From: Ruminococcus sp. FC2018
Lineage (GTDB): Bacteria > Bacillota > Clostridia > Oscillospirales > Ruminococcaceae
Direction: 5' to 3'
DNA length: 64,000 nt
Assembly (NCBI RefSeq): GCF_000621805.1
Contig: NZ_JHXH01000004.1
Coordinates: 122,563 to 186,562 of the forward strand
Shown here: positions 44,863-53,906 of the stretch, piece by piece
How the letters are laid out: each line of letters opens with the position of its first letter
How positions within the stretch are numbered: position 1 is the stretch's first letter
Translations under genes and position numbers: made by a program
Notes under the pieces: model-generated
The model's database searches: none
Told to the model about the DNA's origin: nothing
The model's input: the letters and a program-made list of their open reading frames with translations, nothing else

Positions 44863-45963
44863 ATGACAGACAAGAAGCAGATCATGGACAACCTTATGGA
44901 GCATGGAAAGGCTGTGGGCAAGCTGACCACAAAGGAGATCACAGACGCTCTGGAAAAGCTTGACTATGACGTTGAACAGATGGATAATTTCTATGACACC
45001 TGTGCAAGCCTTAACATTGAGATCATAGACGATATCGTTGTGGACGACAATCTTGACATTTCCAATCCCGAGGAGGATATCGAGCAGACTGACGTTGATA
45101 TTTCACTTTCCACCGACGGCGTGGCTATCGACGACCCTGTAAAGATCTATCTCAAAGAGATAGGCCGTGTTCCCCTTCTTACCTCCGAGGAAGAGATACA
45201 GCTTGCCGAAAGCATGGCAAGCAACAACGAGAAAGACGCTTCAAAGGCACGAAAAAGACTTGCCGAGGCAAATCTGCGTCTTGTGGTTTCTATCGCAAAA
45301 AGATATGTGGGCAGAGGCATGAGCTTCCTTGACCTTATCCAGGAAGGAAATATGGGACTTATCAAAGCCGTAGAAAAGTTCGATTATACCAAGGGCTTTA
45401 AGTTCTCCACATACGCAACATGGTGGATCAGACAGGCTATCACCAGAGCTATCGCTGACCAGGCAAGAACAATACGTATACCTGTGCACATGGTGGAAAC
45501 AATAACAAAAGTAAAGAAAGCCTCTTCACAGCTTCTGCATAAGAACGGACATGACCCGTCACCGGAGGAGATCGCCCAGGAGCTGGATATGAGCGTTGAA
45601 AGAGTGCGTGAGATAATGCGTATCGCACAGGACCCTGTGTCGCTGGAAACACCTATCGGTGAGGAGGAGGATTCCCACCTTGGCGACTTTATCCCGGACG
45701 ATGACGCTCCGGCACCGGCAGAGGCTGCATCACTTGTACTTTTGAAAGAACAGATCAACCAGGTGCTTTCTACTCTTACCGAGCGTGAAGAGCAGGTGCT
45801 CAGACTCAGATTCGGTCTTGAGGACGGAAGATCAAGAACACTGGAAGAGGTCGGCAAAAAGTTCAATGTCACCCGTGAGAGAATAAGACAGATCGAAGCC
45901 AAGGCACTGAGAAAGCTTCGTCACCCCAATAGAAGCAACAAGGTCAGGGATTATCTTGATTGA
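44863..45963 (+). CDS. rpoD: primary sigma factor RpoD/SigA
   Basis: 366 residues. N-terminal region 1.1-like segment, region 1.2 ([16 protein letters not shown]), region 2 ([20 protein letters not shown] ... [15 protein letters not shown]), region 3, and region 4 ([20 protein letters not shown]). It recognises the TTGACA/TATAAT promoters seen across this window. Confidence 0.97.
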   Translation: MTDKKQIMDNLMEHGKAVGKLTTKEITDALEKLDYDVEQMDNFYDTCASLNIEIIDDIVVDDNLDISNPEEDIEQTDVDISLSTDGVAIDDPVKIYLKEIGRVPLLTSEEEIQLAESMASNNEKDASKARKRLAEANLRLVVSIAKRYVGRGMSFLDLIQEGNMGLIKAVEKFDYTKGFKFSTYATWWIRQAITRAIADQARTIRIPVHMVETITKVKKASSQLLHKNGHDPSPEEIAQELDMSVERVREIMRIAQDPVSLETPIGEEEDSHLGDFIPDDDAPAPAEAASLVLLKEQINQVLSTLTEREEQVLRLRFGLEDGRSRTLEEVGKKFNVTRERIRQIEAKALRKLRHPNRSNKVRDYLD

Positions 45964-45984
45964 TAAAAAGGACAGGTATAAGAA

Positions 45985-46434
45985 ATGTATATAACACTTG
46001 AGACAGATTACGCCGTGCGCATCGTTTCAGAGCTTTGCAAGAAGAACGAAAAGATCGATGCCAAGACACTTTCGTCCCATACAGGAGTTCCCCTGCGGTT
46101 TGCTGTGAAAATACTGCGCAAGCTGGTGGCACTTGATATAGTAAAGTCATACCAGGGCGTTCAGGGAGGATACAGGATCAACAAAGCTCCCAAAGACATT
46201 TCCCTTAAAACCGTTGTGGAAGCCATTGAAGGTACATACTGCTTTTCACGCTGCCTTGCACCCGACGGAGAATGCAACCGTGGCGCAAGCGGTAAATGCT
46301 GCAATCAGCGTGCGTTTGCCGAGATAACAAAGCAGGTCAACAAGCTTTTGGATAGCTATGATTTTGAACTGCTGTCCAAGGATCAGGAAGCCATAGACAA
46401 GGAACTTGCACAGAATGAGAAGAAGACCGGATAA
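45985..46434 (+). CDS. Rrf2-family regulator with cysteine cluster
   Basis: 149 residues. Winged helix YITLETDYAVRIVSELC ... LSSHTGVPLRFAVKILRKL ... GGYRINKAPKDISL, then a cysteine-rich stretch CFSRCLAPDGECNRGASGKCC. The C-terminal cysteines suggest an Fe-S-sensing regulator (IscR/NsrR/RsrR-like). It starts 21 bp after rpoD. As the only intact Rrf2 here, it is a candidate reader of the metY/suf operators 20 kb away. Confidence 0.88.
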   Translation: MYITLETDYAVRIVSELCKKNEKIDAKTLSSHTGVPLRFAVKILRKLVALDIVKSYQGVQGGYRINKAPKDISLKTVVEAIEGTYCFSRCLAPDGECNRGASGKCCNQRAFAEITKQVNKLLDSYDFELLSKDQEAIDKELAQNEKKTG

Positions 46435-47287
46435 TAACCAGCCCGAATATTCAATACCCATTGACGAGGACGGATATCCTATTGAGGACGAGCCTGAGGA
46501 GCTGCCCGACCAGCGGCAGGAACGTAAAAAGACAGGAAGATTTGTAAGAAAGCTTTTGCTCAGGCTTTGTATCATCGGCATCGTTTTGCTGTTGATAGAA
46601 TTTGCAATACTGCTGTATTCAGGACAGATCTGGTTCAACGAGCCCAAGAAAAAGGATTATCCGGTGCGTGGTCCTGTTATGGATAACAAGGGCGGCGAGA
46701 TATACTGGTCAAAGTTTTCAAAGCTGAATATCCAGATGTGCTATCTTAGAGCCACCAAGTCCACCTCCTATGTGGACGAAAGCTTTGAGAAAAACAAAGA
46801 AGGTGCTTTTCACTCCCTTATACCCGTGGGGGCACTGCACGTGTTTGACATTAAAGCTGAGGGAAAGGCACAGGCTGAAAACTTCCTTTCCGCTGTGGGT
46901 GACATGGAAGGCTGGCTTACGCCTGCGGTAGAGATCAGCCCGGGATTGTTTGACAGGCTGTTCGCTCCGGATGTGAACAAGGTCGGAACGAATCTGCGGG
47001 ACTTTGTAAACACGGTAAAGGAAAAGACAGGGGTGTGCCCGGTCATCAAATGTTCCTCGGGAGCATATGACAAATACATTAAGGGCGAGTTTTCCGACTG
47101 CCCCTTGTGGTATGAGAGCCTTTTCTCAGAGCCTGACGACAACATTGACTGGACCTTCTGGGAATACACCAGCCGTACCAGGCTCTCAAGCTATGAACAC
47201 GACTCCCACAGACTGCACATGAGCGTTTACCGATACGGCGAGGACGAATTCAGAAAACTGATAATAAGCAGGAAAGATACCCAATAA
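46415..47287 (+). CDS. membrane-anchored GH25-like protein with altered active site
   Basis: 290 residues: acidic N-tail, one membrane helix (LLLRLCIIGIVLLLIEFAIL), then a GH25 lysozyme-like barrel with CYLRATKSTSYVDESFEKN, VGALHVFD and TFWEYTSRTRL. In active GH25 the first strand reads GxDVSxxQG and a later one DVE; here they read GPVMDNKGG and AVE, so both Asp residues are lost and only the Glu remains. It may bind rather than cut peptidoglycan. Starts inside the Rrf2 gene end; ATG 46415 is the best start. Confidence 0.75.
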   Translation: MRRRPDNNQPEYSIPIDEDGYPIEDEPEELPDQRQERKKTGRFVRKLLLRLCIIGIVLLLIEFAILLYSGQIWFNEPKKKDYPVRGPVMDNKGGEIYWSKFSKLNIQMCYLRATKSTSYVDESFEKNKEGAFHSLIPVGALHVFDIKAEGKAQAENFLSAVGDMEGWLTPAVEISPGLFDRLFAPDVNKVGTNLRDFVNTVKEKTGVCPVIKCSSGAYDKYIKGEFSDCPLWYESLFSEPDDNIDWTFWEYTSRTRLSSYEHDSHRLHMSVYRYGEDEFRKLIISRKDTQ

Positions 47288-47306
47288 AAGGTATCTTTCT
47301 TTTTTA
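47273..47306 (+). terminator. terminator of the dnaG-rpoD run
   Basis: AAAGATACC / GGTATCTTT, loop CAATAAAA (contains the stop), then CTTTTTT. Confidence 0.85.
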
Positions 47307-47317
47307 TCCACATATAA

Positions 47318-47354
47318 ATAAAAACAGGGCAGGTCAAACCCTACCCTGTAAAGC
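47318..47354 (-). terminator. terminator of the AbrB-type gene
   Basis: Minus strand ACAGGGTAGG / CCTGCCCTGT, loop GTTTGA, then TTTTATTT. Confidence 0.8.
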
Positions 47355-47375
47355 AATCAATTACTATAAACCAAA

Positions 47376-47618
47376 TTACTTTTTGCCAAGTTCAGCTGCA
47401 CACTTTTCGCATACAGTTCTGCCCTTGAATTCAACTACGTTCTCAGCCTCACCGCAGAAAATGCAGGCTCTCTGAAACTTCTTGAGTACGATCTTATCGT
47501 CATCGGTGTAGATCTCCACTGCATCTTTGACAGCAAGATCATAAGTCCTTCTAAGCTCTATCGGAAGTACGATCCTTCCCAGCTCATCTATTTTTCTAAC
47601 GATACCTGTTGACTTCAT
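47376..47618 (-). CDS. AbrB/SpoVT-type transcriptional regulator with zinc ribbon
   Basis: 80 residues. Swapped-hairpin DNA-binding domain MKSTGIVRKIDELGRIVLPI..ELRRTYDL, then a C-terminal zinc ribbon CIFCG...CEKC. Such fusions are common transition-state or sporulation regulators of Clostridia. ATG 47618 has AAGGGG upstream; promoter on the minus strand TTGACT-17-TATAAT (~47686-47714). Confidence 0.9.
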   Translation of the reverse strand: MKSTGIVRKIDELGRIVLPIELRRTYDLAVKDAVEIYTDDDKIVLKKFQRACIFCGEAENVVEFKGRTVCEKCAAELGKK

Positions 47619-47815
47619 AATATGCATCCCCTTACTTAGATATAAAACCTTATATTTCAACATCTCTCTTCATGGCTACATTATATCAAAAAGATTGCAA
47701 AAAGTCAAGAATTTTTTACAACGATTTTTAATTTTTTATTATGTATTTTAAGTATGTGTTAATACGGTTTTGTGTTTATGTTTACATTTATTTACAAAGG
47801 TGGCGAAAAAAAACA

Positions 47816-48388
47816 ATGATAGGTGTGATTTCGGCTGTGCTTTGCGCTGTATCCCTATGGGCAGCAGCAGTGCAGGGCAACCTATCCGTGCTTTCAAAAG
47901 CGGCGATAGAGTCCTGCTCGGACGCTGTGAGCCTTGCTATAAGCTTGTGCGGCACAATGGCGTTGTGGAGCGGACTTATGCGCATTGCACGCAAAGCCGG
48001 GATCATACATTTTTTCGCAAAACTCCTCCGACCGGTTTTAAGCCGCATTTTCAAGGGCTGCTCACCAAAGGCTATGGAATATATAACCATGAATCTTGCC
48101 GCCAATATGCTGGGAATATCCAACGCCGCCACGCCTATGGGCATCGAGGCAGTAAAGGAAATGGATAAGCAAGGGGGAAAATATGCCCGCAGAGGCATCG
48201 CCATGCTTACCGTTCTCAACACCGCATCAATACAGCTTCTGCCCACCACCATCGGTACTCTGCGAGCTGCACACGGTGCCAGGACCCCTTTAGATGTCAC
48301 GGTTCCCATACTTGCTGTGTCACTTGTTTCCGCTGCCGCAGGGTGCGCTGTGGTATACGCTCTTAGCATAGGCAGGCGCAAGGTATGA
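47816..48388 (+). CDS. spmA: spore maturation protein A
   Basis: 190 residues, four or so membrane helices; ITMNLAANMLGISNAATPMGIEAVKEM is the nucleoside-recognition (Gate) motif of SpmA. Required for spore core dehydration in Bacillus. The ATG is poorly served (AAAGGTGG 13 nt upstream). Overlaps spmB by 4 bp. Confidence 0.9.
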   Translation: MIGVISAVLCAVSLWAAAVQGNLSVLSKAAIESCSDAVSLAISLCGTMALWSGLMRIARKAGIIHFFAKLLRPVLSRIFKGCSPKAMEYITMNLAANMLGISNAATPMGIEAVKEMDKQGGKYARRGIAMLTVLNTASIQLLPTTIGTLRAAHGARTPLDVTVPILAVSLVSAAAGCAVVYALSIGRRKV

Positions 48389-48897
48389 GCGATATTCTGA
48401 TACCCTCAGTCATAACCCTTATCCTGCTGTGGGGCGTTTTCAAAAAGGTTGATATCGCCCGGGAGTTCGCCGAGGGTGCACGGGAGGGCATAATGACCCT
48501 TTTTGAGATACTTCCCTCCCTTGTGCTGGTGATGACCGCTGTGGGGATGTTTACACGTTCGGGTGCGGTGGATATGCTGTCCGCTCTTTTGCTCCCATTC
48601 ACCCAAACACTGGGCTTCCCGCAGGAATGCGTAAGCCTTGCAATGATACGACCCTTTTCAGGCAGCGGTGCCCTGGCATCTGTTGACAAGCTCCTTGGAA
48701 GCGTAAGCCCCGACAGCTTCCCGGGCAGGGTTGCAAGCGTTATAATGGGCTCTACAGAGACAACCTTTTATACCATATCCGTGTACTTTGCCGCCATTAA
48801 AAAGAAAGCCTATCCTATGGTATTTGCAGGAGCCTGCTTTGCGGATATATGCGGATTTGTACTGTCGGCACTTGCCGTAAGACTTTATTTTGATTGA
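48385..48897 (+). CDS. spmB: spore maturation protein B
   Basis: 170 residues, Gate-domain membrane protein: AREFAEGAREGIMTLFEILP, PFSGSGALASVDKLL and GSTETTFYTISVYFAAI are SpmB signatures. Partner of SpmA. Its presence suggests a spore-former or a lineage that kept part of the sporulation set. Confidence 0.92.
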   Translation: MSDILIPSVITLILLWGVFKKVDIAREFAEGAREGIMTLFEILPSLVLVMTAVGMFTRSGAVDMLSALLLPFTQTLGFPQECVSLAMIRPFSGSGALASVDKLLGSVSPDSFPGRVASVIMGSTETTFYTISVYFAAIKKKAYPMVFAGACFADICGFVLSALAVRLYFD

Positions 48898-48936
48898 AAT
48901 GCCATCTTCTGCCCCGTGCAAAGATGGCATTTTCTG
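48898..48936 (+). terminator. terminator of spmAB
   Basis: AAATGCCATCTT / AAGATGGCATTT, 11-12-nt loop, then TCTGT; strong stem, weak T tract. Confidence 0.7.
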
Positions 48937-48970
48937 TATATAAATAGCAGGCGCACATTGCGGTTTTTCG

Positions 48971-49022
48971 TTAAAATTGCCATTGACTTTAATGGCGATA
49001 TATGTTAGAATTACCATTGTGA
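48971..49022 (+). promoter_or_regulatory. promoter region of the amino-acid ABC operon with direct repeats
   Basis: TTGACT (48983-48988), 17 bp, TAGAAT (49006-49011). A second possible pair TTAGAA-17-TATAAT ends at 49033. TTAAAATTGCCATTGACT (48971-48988) and TTAGAATTACCATTGTGA (49005-49022) are direct repeats 34 bp apart that overlap both -35 boxes; ATTGCCATT...AATGGCGAT also forms an inverted repeat. Likely operator for nutrient control. Confidence 0.6.
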
Positions 49023-49081
49023 CATATTATAATATTGTATAATTATGCATAATTTTTGACAAGGGATTAGGAGTAGTTGCT

Positions 49082-49786
49082 ATGGATATGGTCACGGCTT
49101 TCTCTTGGTTTTCGGGATTTCAGGAATCCTTTGAAAAGACCTTTATCCGTGAAGACAGATACAAGCTTTTTATTGACGGAATACTGCTGACGCTGAAAGT
49201 CTCACTTCTGGCAGTGGTAATAGGTATAATCATCGGTTTTATAATCGCACTTTTCAATCTCTCAAAGCACCTTCCGCTAAGATTTATCGGAAAGGTCTAC
49301 ACGGATGTGATCCGTGGTACGCCTTCGGTAACACAGCTGATGATAATCTACTTTGTTATTTTTGCATCGGTGGATCTTGAAAAATGGATCATTGCCGCTA
49401 TTGCTTTTGGTATAAACTCAGGTGCTTACGTTTCGGAAATAATCCGAGCGGGAATAATGTCTATCGACAAGGGGCAGACCGAAGCAGGTCGCTCGCTTGG
49501 TCTTAACGGTCGCCAGACCATGCTGAAGATAGTTCTGCCCCAGGCACTTAAAAACATATTCCCTGCACTTTGCAACGAGTTTATCGTACTTATCAAGGAA
49601 ACGGCTATCGTGGGATACGTTGGTCTTATGGATATCCAGAAAGCCAGCGACTTTGTCAAGAGTGCCACATTTGAAGCAGCAATGCCTCTGCTGGCAACAG
49701 CAGTTATCTATTTTGTTATAATCAAAATACTCACCATATGTCTCGGACTTCTGGAAAAGAGACTGAGAAAATCGGACGTAAGGTAA
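49082..49786 (+). CDS. polar amino-acid ABC transporter permease
   Basis: 234 residues, HisM/GlnP-type permease; FIDGILLTLKVSLLAVVIG, YTDVIRGTPSVTQLMIIYF and the EAA loop EAGRSLGLNGRQTMLKIVLPQA. A single permease gene, so it should act as a homodimer. First gene of permease-ATPase-binding-protein operon. Confidence 0.92.
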   Translation: MDMVTAFSWFSGFQESFEKTFIREDRYKLFIDGILLTLKVSLLAVVIGIIIGFIIALFNLSKHLPLRFIGKVYTDVIRGTPSVTQLMIIYFVIFASVDLEKWIIAAIAFGINSGAYVSEIIRAGIMSIDKGQTEAGRSLGLNGRQTMLKIVLPQALKNIFPALCNEFIVLIKETAIVGYVGLMDIQKASDFVKSATFEAAMPLLATAVIYFVIIKILTICLGLLEKRLRKSDVR

Positions 49787-49805
49787 GAAAGGCGGCTGAC
49801 GGTTT

Positions 49806-50528
49806 ATGATAAAGGTAAAAAATCTTAAAAAGACCTTCGGCGACCTTGAAGTGCTTTGCGGGATAGATGAGCATATCAAAAAAGGCGAGGTCGTGGTGGT
49901 CATAGGTCCTTCAGGTTCCGGAAAGAGCACCTTTCTGCGCTGCCTGAATCTGCTTGAGACACCTACCGAGGGAGAAATTTTTATCGACGACGAGAAGATA
50001 AATGACCCAAAGGTAGATGTAAACAGGATAAGGCAGAAAATGGGCATGGTCTTCCAGCACTTCAATCTGTTCCCTCACCTGACTATACATGACAACATAA
50101 CTCTTGCGCCTGTGCTTTTGAAGAAAATGACAAAGCAGCAGGCTCACGATAAGGCTATCGAGCTTCTGGGCAAGGTGGGACTTGAGGATAAGGCAGACGC
50201 TTACCCCTCACAGCTTTCAGGCGGACAGAAACAGCGTGTTGCCATTGCAAGAGCACTTGCTATGGAGCCTGAGATAATGCTTTTTGACGAGCCTACATCT
50301 GCTCTTGACCCTGAAATGGTGGGTGAAGTGCTTGACGTTATGAAAAGCCTTGCAGACAGCGGAATGACTATGGTGGTTGTAACACACGAAATGGGCTTTG
50401 CAAAGGAAGTGGGAACAAGGCTGCTGTTTATGGATCAGGGGATTGTAATGGAAAGCGGAAATCCGAAGGATGTTTTTGAAAACCCGCAGAATGAACGTAC
50501 ACAGAAGTTCCTGAGCAAGGTGCTGTGA
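49806..50528 (+). CDS. polar amino-acid ABC transporter ATPase (GlnQ-type)
   Basis: 240 residues. Walker [11 protein letters not shown]-loop [12 protein letters not shown], signature [15 protein letters not shown], Walker [16 protein letters not shown]-loop VTHEMGFA. Energises the permease at 49082. Confidence 0.95.
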   Translation: MIKVKNLKKTFGDLEVLCGIDEHIKKGEVVVVIGPSGSGKSTFLRCLNLLETPTEGEIFIDDEKINDPKVDVNRIRQKMGMVFQHFNLFPHLTIHDNITLAPVLLKKMTKQQAHDKAIELLGKVGLEDKADAYPSQLSGGQKQRVAIARALAMEPEIMLFDEPTSALDPEMVGEVLDVMKSLADSGMTMVVVTHEMGFAKEVGTRLLFMDQGIVMESGNPKDVFENPQNERTQKFLSKVL

Positions 50529-50588
50529 CACAACATTGTTTATCAGGCGAATATGCCTTATAAAGATATTATAAAGGAGAAGATTAGT

Positions 50589-51371
50589 ATGAAAAAGTTT
50601 GTAAAGATCGTAAGCATGACGGTCGCTGCAGCTCTTATGGCTGTTACATTTACAGCTTGCGGAGATTCCAGCAGCTCATCTGATTCAAAGAGCAAGGGCT
50701 CGATCAAGTTTGGTACAAATGCAGAGTTCCCTCCGTTTGAGTATGTCGTATCCAAGGGTGTTATCGGCGAGTTCGACGGCATCGATATGGCTATAGCAAA
50801 GCAGATCGGCGAGGACAACGACAAGGAAGCAAAGATCGAAAATATGGAGTTTGATTCCCTCCTGGTTGCTCTTGACAACGGTAAGATAGACGCTGCGATC
50901 GCAGGTATGACTGTTACCGATGAGAGAAAAGAAAAGGTTGATTTCTCCGAGACATATTACAACGCTAAGCAGGTAATGATCGTTAAGGAAGATTCAGACA
51001 TTGCAAAGGCTTCCGATATGGCTGACAAGAAGATAGTTGTTATCCAGGGCTACACAGGTGAGACCTGCGTAAAGAAGCTTGGCTTTAGCTATCAGTCCTT
51101 CAAGAAGGGTACCGAGGCGATCATGGAGCTTGTTAACGGCAAGTGCGATGTTGTTGTTATCGATTCCGCAACAGCTGACAAGTACGTTAAGGACAACAAG
51201 GGTCTGAAGATCGTTGAGGACAACAAGGAGTTTGAGAACGAAGAGTATGCTATTGCTGTTAAGAAGGGTAACAAGGAGCTGCTTGACGAGATCAACAAGT
51301 CCATCAAGAAGATGAAGGAAGACGGAAAGATCGCTGAGCTCGCTGCAAAGTACGCTGACTCAACAAACTAA
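50589..51371 (+). CDS. polar amino-acid ABC transporter substrate-binding lipoprotein
   Basis: 260 residues. Lipoprotein signal MKKFVKIVSMTVAAALMAV..FTAC with the lipobox Cys, Ser-rich linker, then SBP family 3 fold: IKFGTNAEFPPFEYV, GEFDGIDMAIAKQIGE, GMTVTDERKEKVDFSETY. Ligand is an amino acid, not resolvable further. ATG 50589 has AAAGGAG upstream. Confidence 0.93.
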   Translation: MKKFVKIVSMTVAAALMAVTFTACGDSSSSSDSKSKGSIKFGTNAEFPPFEYVVSKGVIGEFDGIDMAIAKQIGEDNDKEAKIENMEFDSLLVALDNGKIDAAIAGMTVTDERKEKVDFSETYYNAKQVMIVKEDSDIAKASDMADKKIVVIQGYTGETCVKKLGFSYQSFKKGTEAIMELVNGKCDVVVIDSATADKYVKDNKGLKIVEDNKEFENEEYAIAVKKGNKELLDEINKSIKKMKEDGKIAELAAKYADSTN

Positions 51372-51395
51372 CAGCTTTAAGAGGCAATAATCAGG

Positions 51396-51426
51396 AGCCG
51401 GGCTTTGTGGTCCGGCTCTTTTTTTG
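51396..51426 (+). terminator. terminator of the amino-acid ABC operon
   Basis: GAGCCGG / CCGGCTC, loop ~10 nt, T7. Confidence 0.85.
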
Positions 51427-51522
51427 CCTCAAAGCCGGTGATCTGTTTGGAAAAGAAAAAAAGTGTTGATTTGCAGCCCGTTTTGGTGTATGATTGATGT
51501 AGAAACTTTTGGAGATGATTTT

Positions 51523-51975
51523 GTGGAGCTTATACGAATAGAGTTATGCGACGCACCGACCCTTTGGCAAATGCAGACAGAGGCTTTTCGTGACCTTTTG
51601 GAAAAATATCAGGACTTTGAAACGGACCCCGCATGCGAGAGTGTTGAAAAAGTGCAGGCTCGGCTGCAAGACGGCAGCTTTTACTATTTCATAGTCAGCG
51701 GTGGCGAAAAGATCGGCGCATTAAGAGTAGTCGCTCAAGGGACTAAAAAGCTGCTTTCTCCGATTTTCATAATGAAACATCATCGCAGCAAAGGATACGC
51801 ACAGGCAGCAGTAAGACTTGCAGAGCAGATCCACGGCGAACACAGCTGGGAGCTGAGTACGATCCTTCAGGAGCAGGGCAACTGTCATCTCTACGAAAAG
51901 CTGGGCTACAAAAGGACAGGCAGGACTGAAAAGATAAACGATAAGATGGATCTGGTCTTCTATGAAAAAGACTGA
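51523..51975 (+). CDS. GNAT-family N-acetyltransferase
   Basis: 150 residues. Fold clues: YFIVSGGEKIGALRVV, IFIMKHHRSKGYAQAAVRLAE (acetyl-CoA loop, RxxG/A pattern) and NCHLYEKLGYKRTGRTE. GTG 51523 has GGAG 8 nt upstream; the promoter TTGATT-17-TATGAT lies at ~51466-51494, downstream of the alternative start at 51463. Substrate unknown. Followed by the macrodomain gene at 18 bp. Confidence 0.82.
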   Translation: MELIRIELCDAPTLWQMQTEAFRDLLEKYQDFETDPACESVEKVQARLQDGSFYYFIVSGGEKIGALRVVAQGTKKLLSPIFIMKHHRSKGYAQAAVRLAEQIHGEHSWELSTILQEQGNCHLYEKLGYKRTGRTEKINDKMDLVFYEKD

Positions 51976-51993
51976 ATAGTAAGGAGGAAAACT

Positions 51994-53031
51994 ATGCCTT
52001 TTAATATTATTACGGGAGACATAACAAAAGTTTCGGCTGACGCCATAGTCAACGCAGCAAACTCATCGCTGCTGGGCGGAGGCGGTGTTGACGGTGCGAT
52101 ACACCGTGGGGCAGGCAGCGGACTGCTGGACGAATGCCGCACGCTTGGCGGCTGCAAAACAGGACAAGCCAAGGTCACAAAAGGCTACAAGCTCCCCTGC
52201 AAATATATCATACATACAGTCGGACCTGTCTGGCAGGGCGGCGAAAAAGGCGAAAGTGAGCTGCTGCGCTCCTGCTACGACAATTCCCTTGAGCTTGCAA
52301 AGCAAAAGGGCTGCGAGAGCATTGCTTTCCCCTTGATATCCTCCGGCGTCTACGGTTATCCAAAGGACAAGGCTTTGCAGGTAGCTGTTAATTCTATCAG
52401 AGAGTTTCTTAAAGATAACGACATGGACGTTACCATGGTGCTTTATACAAAAAGCACATTCACCATGGACGGCGGACTTTTTAAAAGCATAAGAGATTAT
52501 ATAAGTACAAACCGGGATCAGCCGGCAGCTGCAAAAGCAAATAGCTTTATGCTTGGTGCGGCAAAAGCTTGCGGGGCAAAGGGATCTGCTCCGGGAATGA
52601 GAATGGCTGCGAAGGAAACCACCTACATGGAGATGGCGGAGGAGTGTGCCTGCGAGCCTGCACAGAGTCTTGACCAGTTTGTTATGAGCCACGACGAGTC
52701 GTTTTCACAGTCACTGCTCAGACTTATAGACGAAAGCGGTATGAGCGACGTTCAGACATACCGCAAGGCAAACATTGACCGCAAGCTGTTTTCAAAGATA
52801 CGCAGTGACGTGAATTACAGGCCAAAAAAGCAGACCGTGATCGCTTTTGCCCTGGCACTGGAGCTTGACCTTGAAGGCACGGGTAAGCTTCTTGCCAAGG
52901 CAGGCTACACCCTTTCCGACAGTCTTAAATTCGATCTTATCGTGAAGTATTTTATTATGCACAAGAACTATGATGTTTTTGAAATAAACCAGGCACTTTT
53001 TGCCTTTGACCAGTCTTTGATAGGCTGCTGA
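51994..53031 (+). CDS. macrodomain protein with C-terminal HTH-like domain
   Basis: 345 residues. N-terminal macrodomain (~1-170), TG1278-like: [40 protein letters not shown] and [16 protein letters not shown]; binds or hydrolyses ADP-ribose derivatives. C-terminal domain (~220-345) with [40 protein letters not shown] and [12 protein letters not shown] looks like a helical, XRE-like module. A role in reversing ADP-ribosylation is inferred only. Confidence 0.85.
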   Translation: MPFNIITGDITKVSADAIVNAANSSLLGGGGVDGAIHRGAGSGLLDECRTLGGCKTGQAKVTKGYKLPCKYIIHTVGPVWQGGEKGESELLRSCYDNSLELAKQKGCESIAFPLISSGVYGYPKDKALQVAVNSIREFLKDNDMDVTMVLYTKSTFTMDGGLFKSIRDYISTNRDQPAAAKANSFMLGAAKACGAKGSAPGMRMAAKETTYMEMAEECACEPAQSLDQFVMSHDESFSQSLLRLIDESGMSDVQTYRKANIDRKLFSKIRSDVNYRPKKQTVIAFALALELDLEGTGKLLAKAGYTLSDSLKFDLIVKYFIMHKNYDVFEINQALFAFDQSLIGC

Positions 53032-53163
53032 GGAGATCTGCGTACCCATGTGGTGCGCAGATTTTTATTTGTCGCTTTTCAGGCGACCAAACCTCCTTAC
53101 GGGTGTGGTATATTATAGCTGTAAACAAAACACAACACCAAAGACCTACAAGGAGGAATCACT

Positions 53164-53817
53164 ATGAAAAAGACTGCTTCAAACGAAACAAAGAACCTTA
53201 CAGAGCTGGTATTCATCATTGACAAGAGCGGCTCCATGTCACCTTTGAGGGACGACACCATCGGCGGATTCAACACCATGATCCAGGAGCAGAAAAAAAA
53301 CGGCGGACAGATACTTGTGTCCACGGTCATGTTCAGCGAAACATCCCAGGTCGTTCACGACAGAACGGATATTTCCAATATCAAGGAGCTTACCCGTGAG
53401 GACTACGCACCAATGGGCTGCACGGCTCTGCTTGATGCTGTGGGCAATGCCGTCAAACACATAGGAAATATCCATAAGTATGCCCGTAAGGAGGATATCC
53501 CACAGAAAACATTGTTCGTGATCACCACCGACGGAATGGAAAACGCCAGCACTCAATACACACAGCCTCAGGTCAAAAAGCTGATCGAAAAGCAAAAGGA
53601 AAAGTACGGATGGGAGTTTCTTTTCGTAGGGGCAAACATAGACTCTGCGGAAACCGCAGGCTCTATGGGTATCGACCCCCGCAGAGCAGTCAACTACACC
53701 GCAAGCAAGGAAGGCACAAAAAGACTTTTCAGAGGTGTGGGCAAGGCTGTTATGGAAGCGTGCTGCTGCGAATGCGGTGCGGAGATAAGCGACGAATGGA
53801 AAAAGGAAATAAAATAG
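53164..53817 (+). CDS. von Willebrand factor A domain protein
   Basis: 217 residues, essentially one VWA domain: MIDAS DxSxS in FIIDKSGSMSPL, later Thr (MGCTALLDAVGNA) and Asp (TTDGMENAST). Cytosolic; the C-terminus has a CCCECGAE cysteine patch (CxC) that could bind metal. Similar proteins sit near tellurite-resistance or phage-like clusters, but no such genes are here. GGAGG upstream. Confidence 0.85.
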   Translation: MKKTASNETKNLTELVFIIDKSGSMSPLRDDTIGGFNTMIQEQKKNGGQILVSTVMFSETSQVVHDRTDISNIKELTREDYAPMGCTALLDAVGNAVKHIGNIHKYARKEDIPQKTLFVITTDGMENASTQYTQPQVKKLIEKQKEKYGWEFLFVGANIDSAETAGSMGIDPRRAVNYTASKEGTKRLFRGVGKAVMEACCCECGAEISDEWKKEIK

Positions 53818-53832
53818 GCGCTGAAAAAGGGC

Positions 53833-53856
53833 TGCGGTTTGCAGCTCTTTTTTCTT
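53833..53856 (+). terminator. terminator of the VWA gene
   Basis: GGGCTGC / GCAGCTC (G-T closing), loop GGTTT, six T. Confidence 0.75.
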
Positions 53857-53884
53857 GACAACAGCAGGTGTGCTCTGATATAAT
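53855..53884 (+). promoter_or_regulatory. promoter of the flavodoxin fusion gene
   Basis: TTGACA (53855-53860), 18 bp, TATAAT (53879-53884); it abuts the preceding terminator. Confidence 0.75.
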
Positions 53885-53906
53885 TCTATAAAAGGAGTGA
53901 ACGCCC

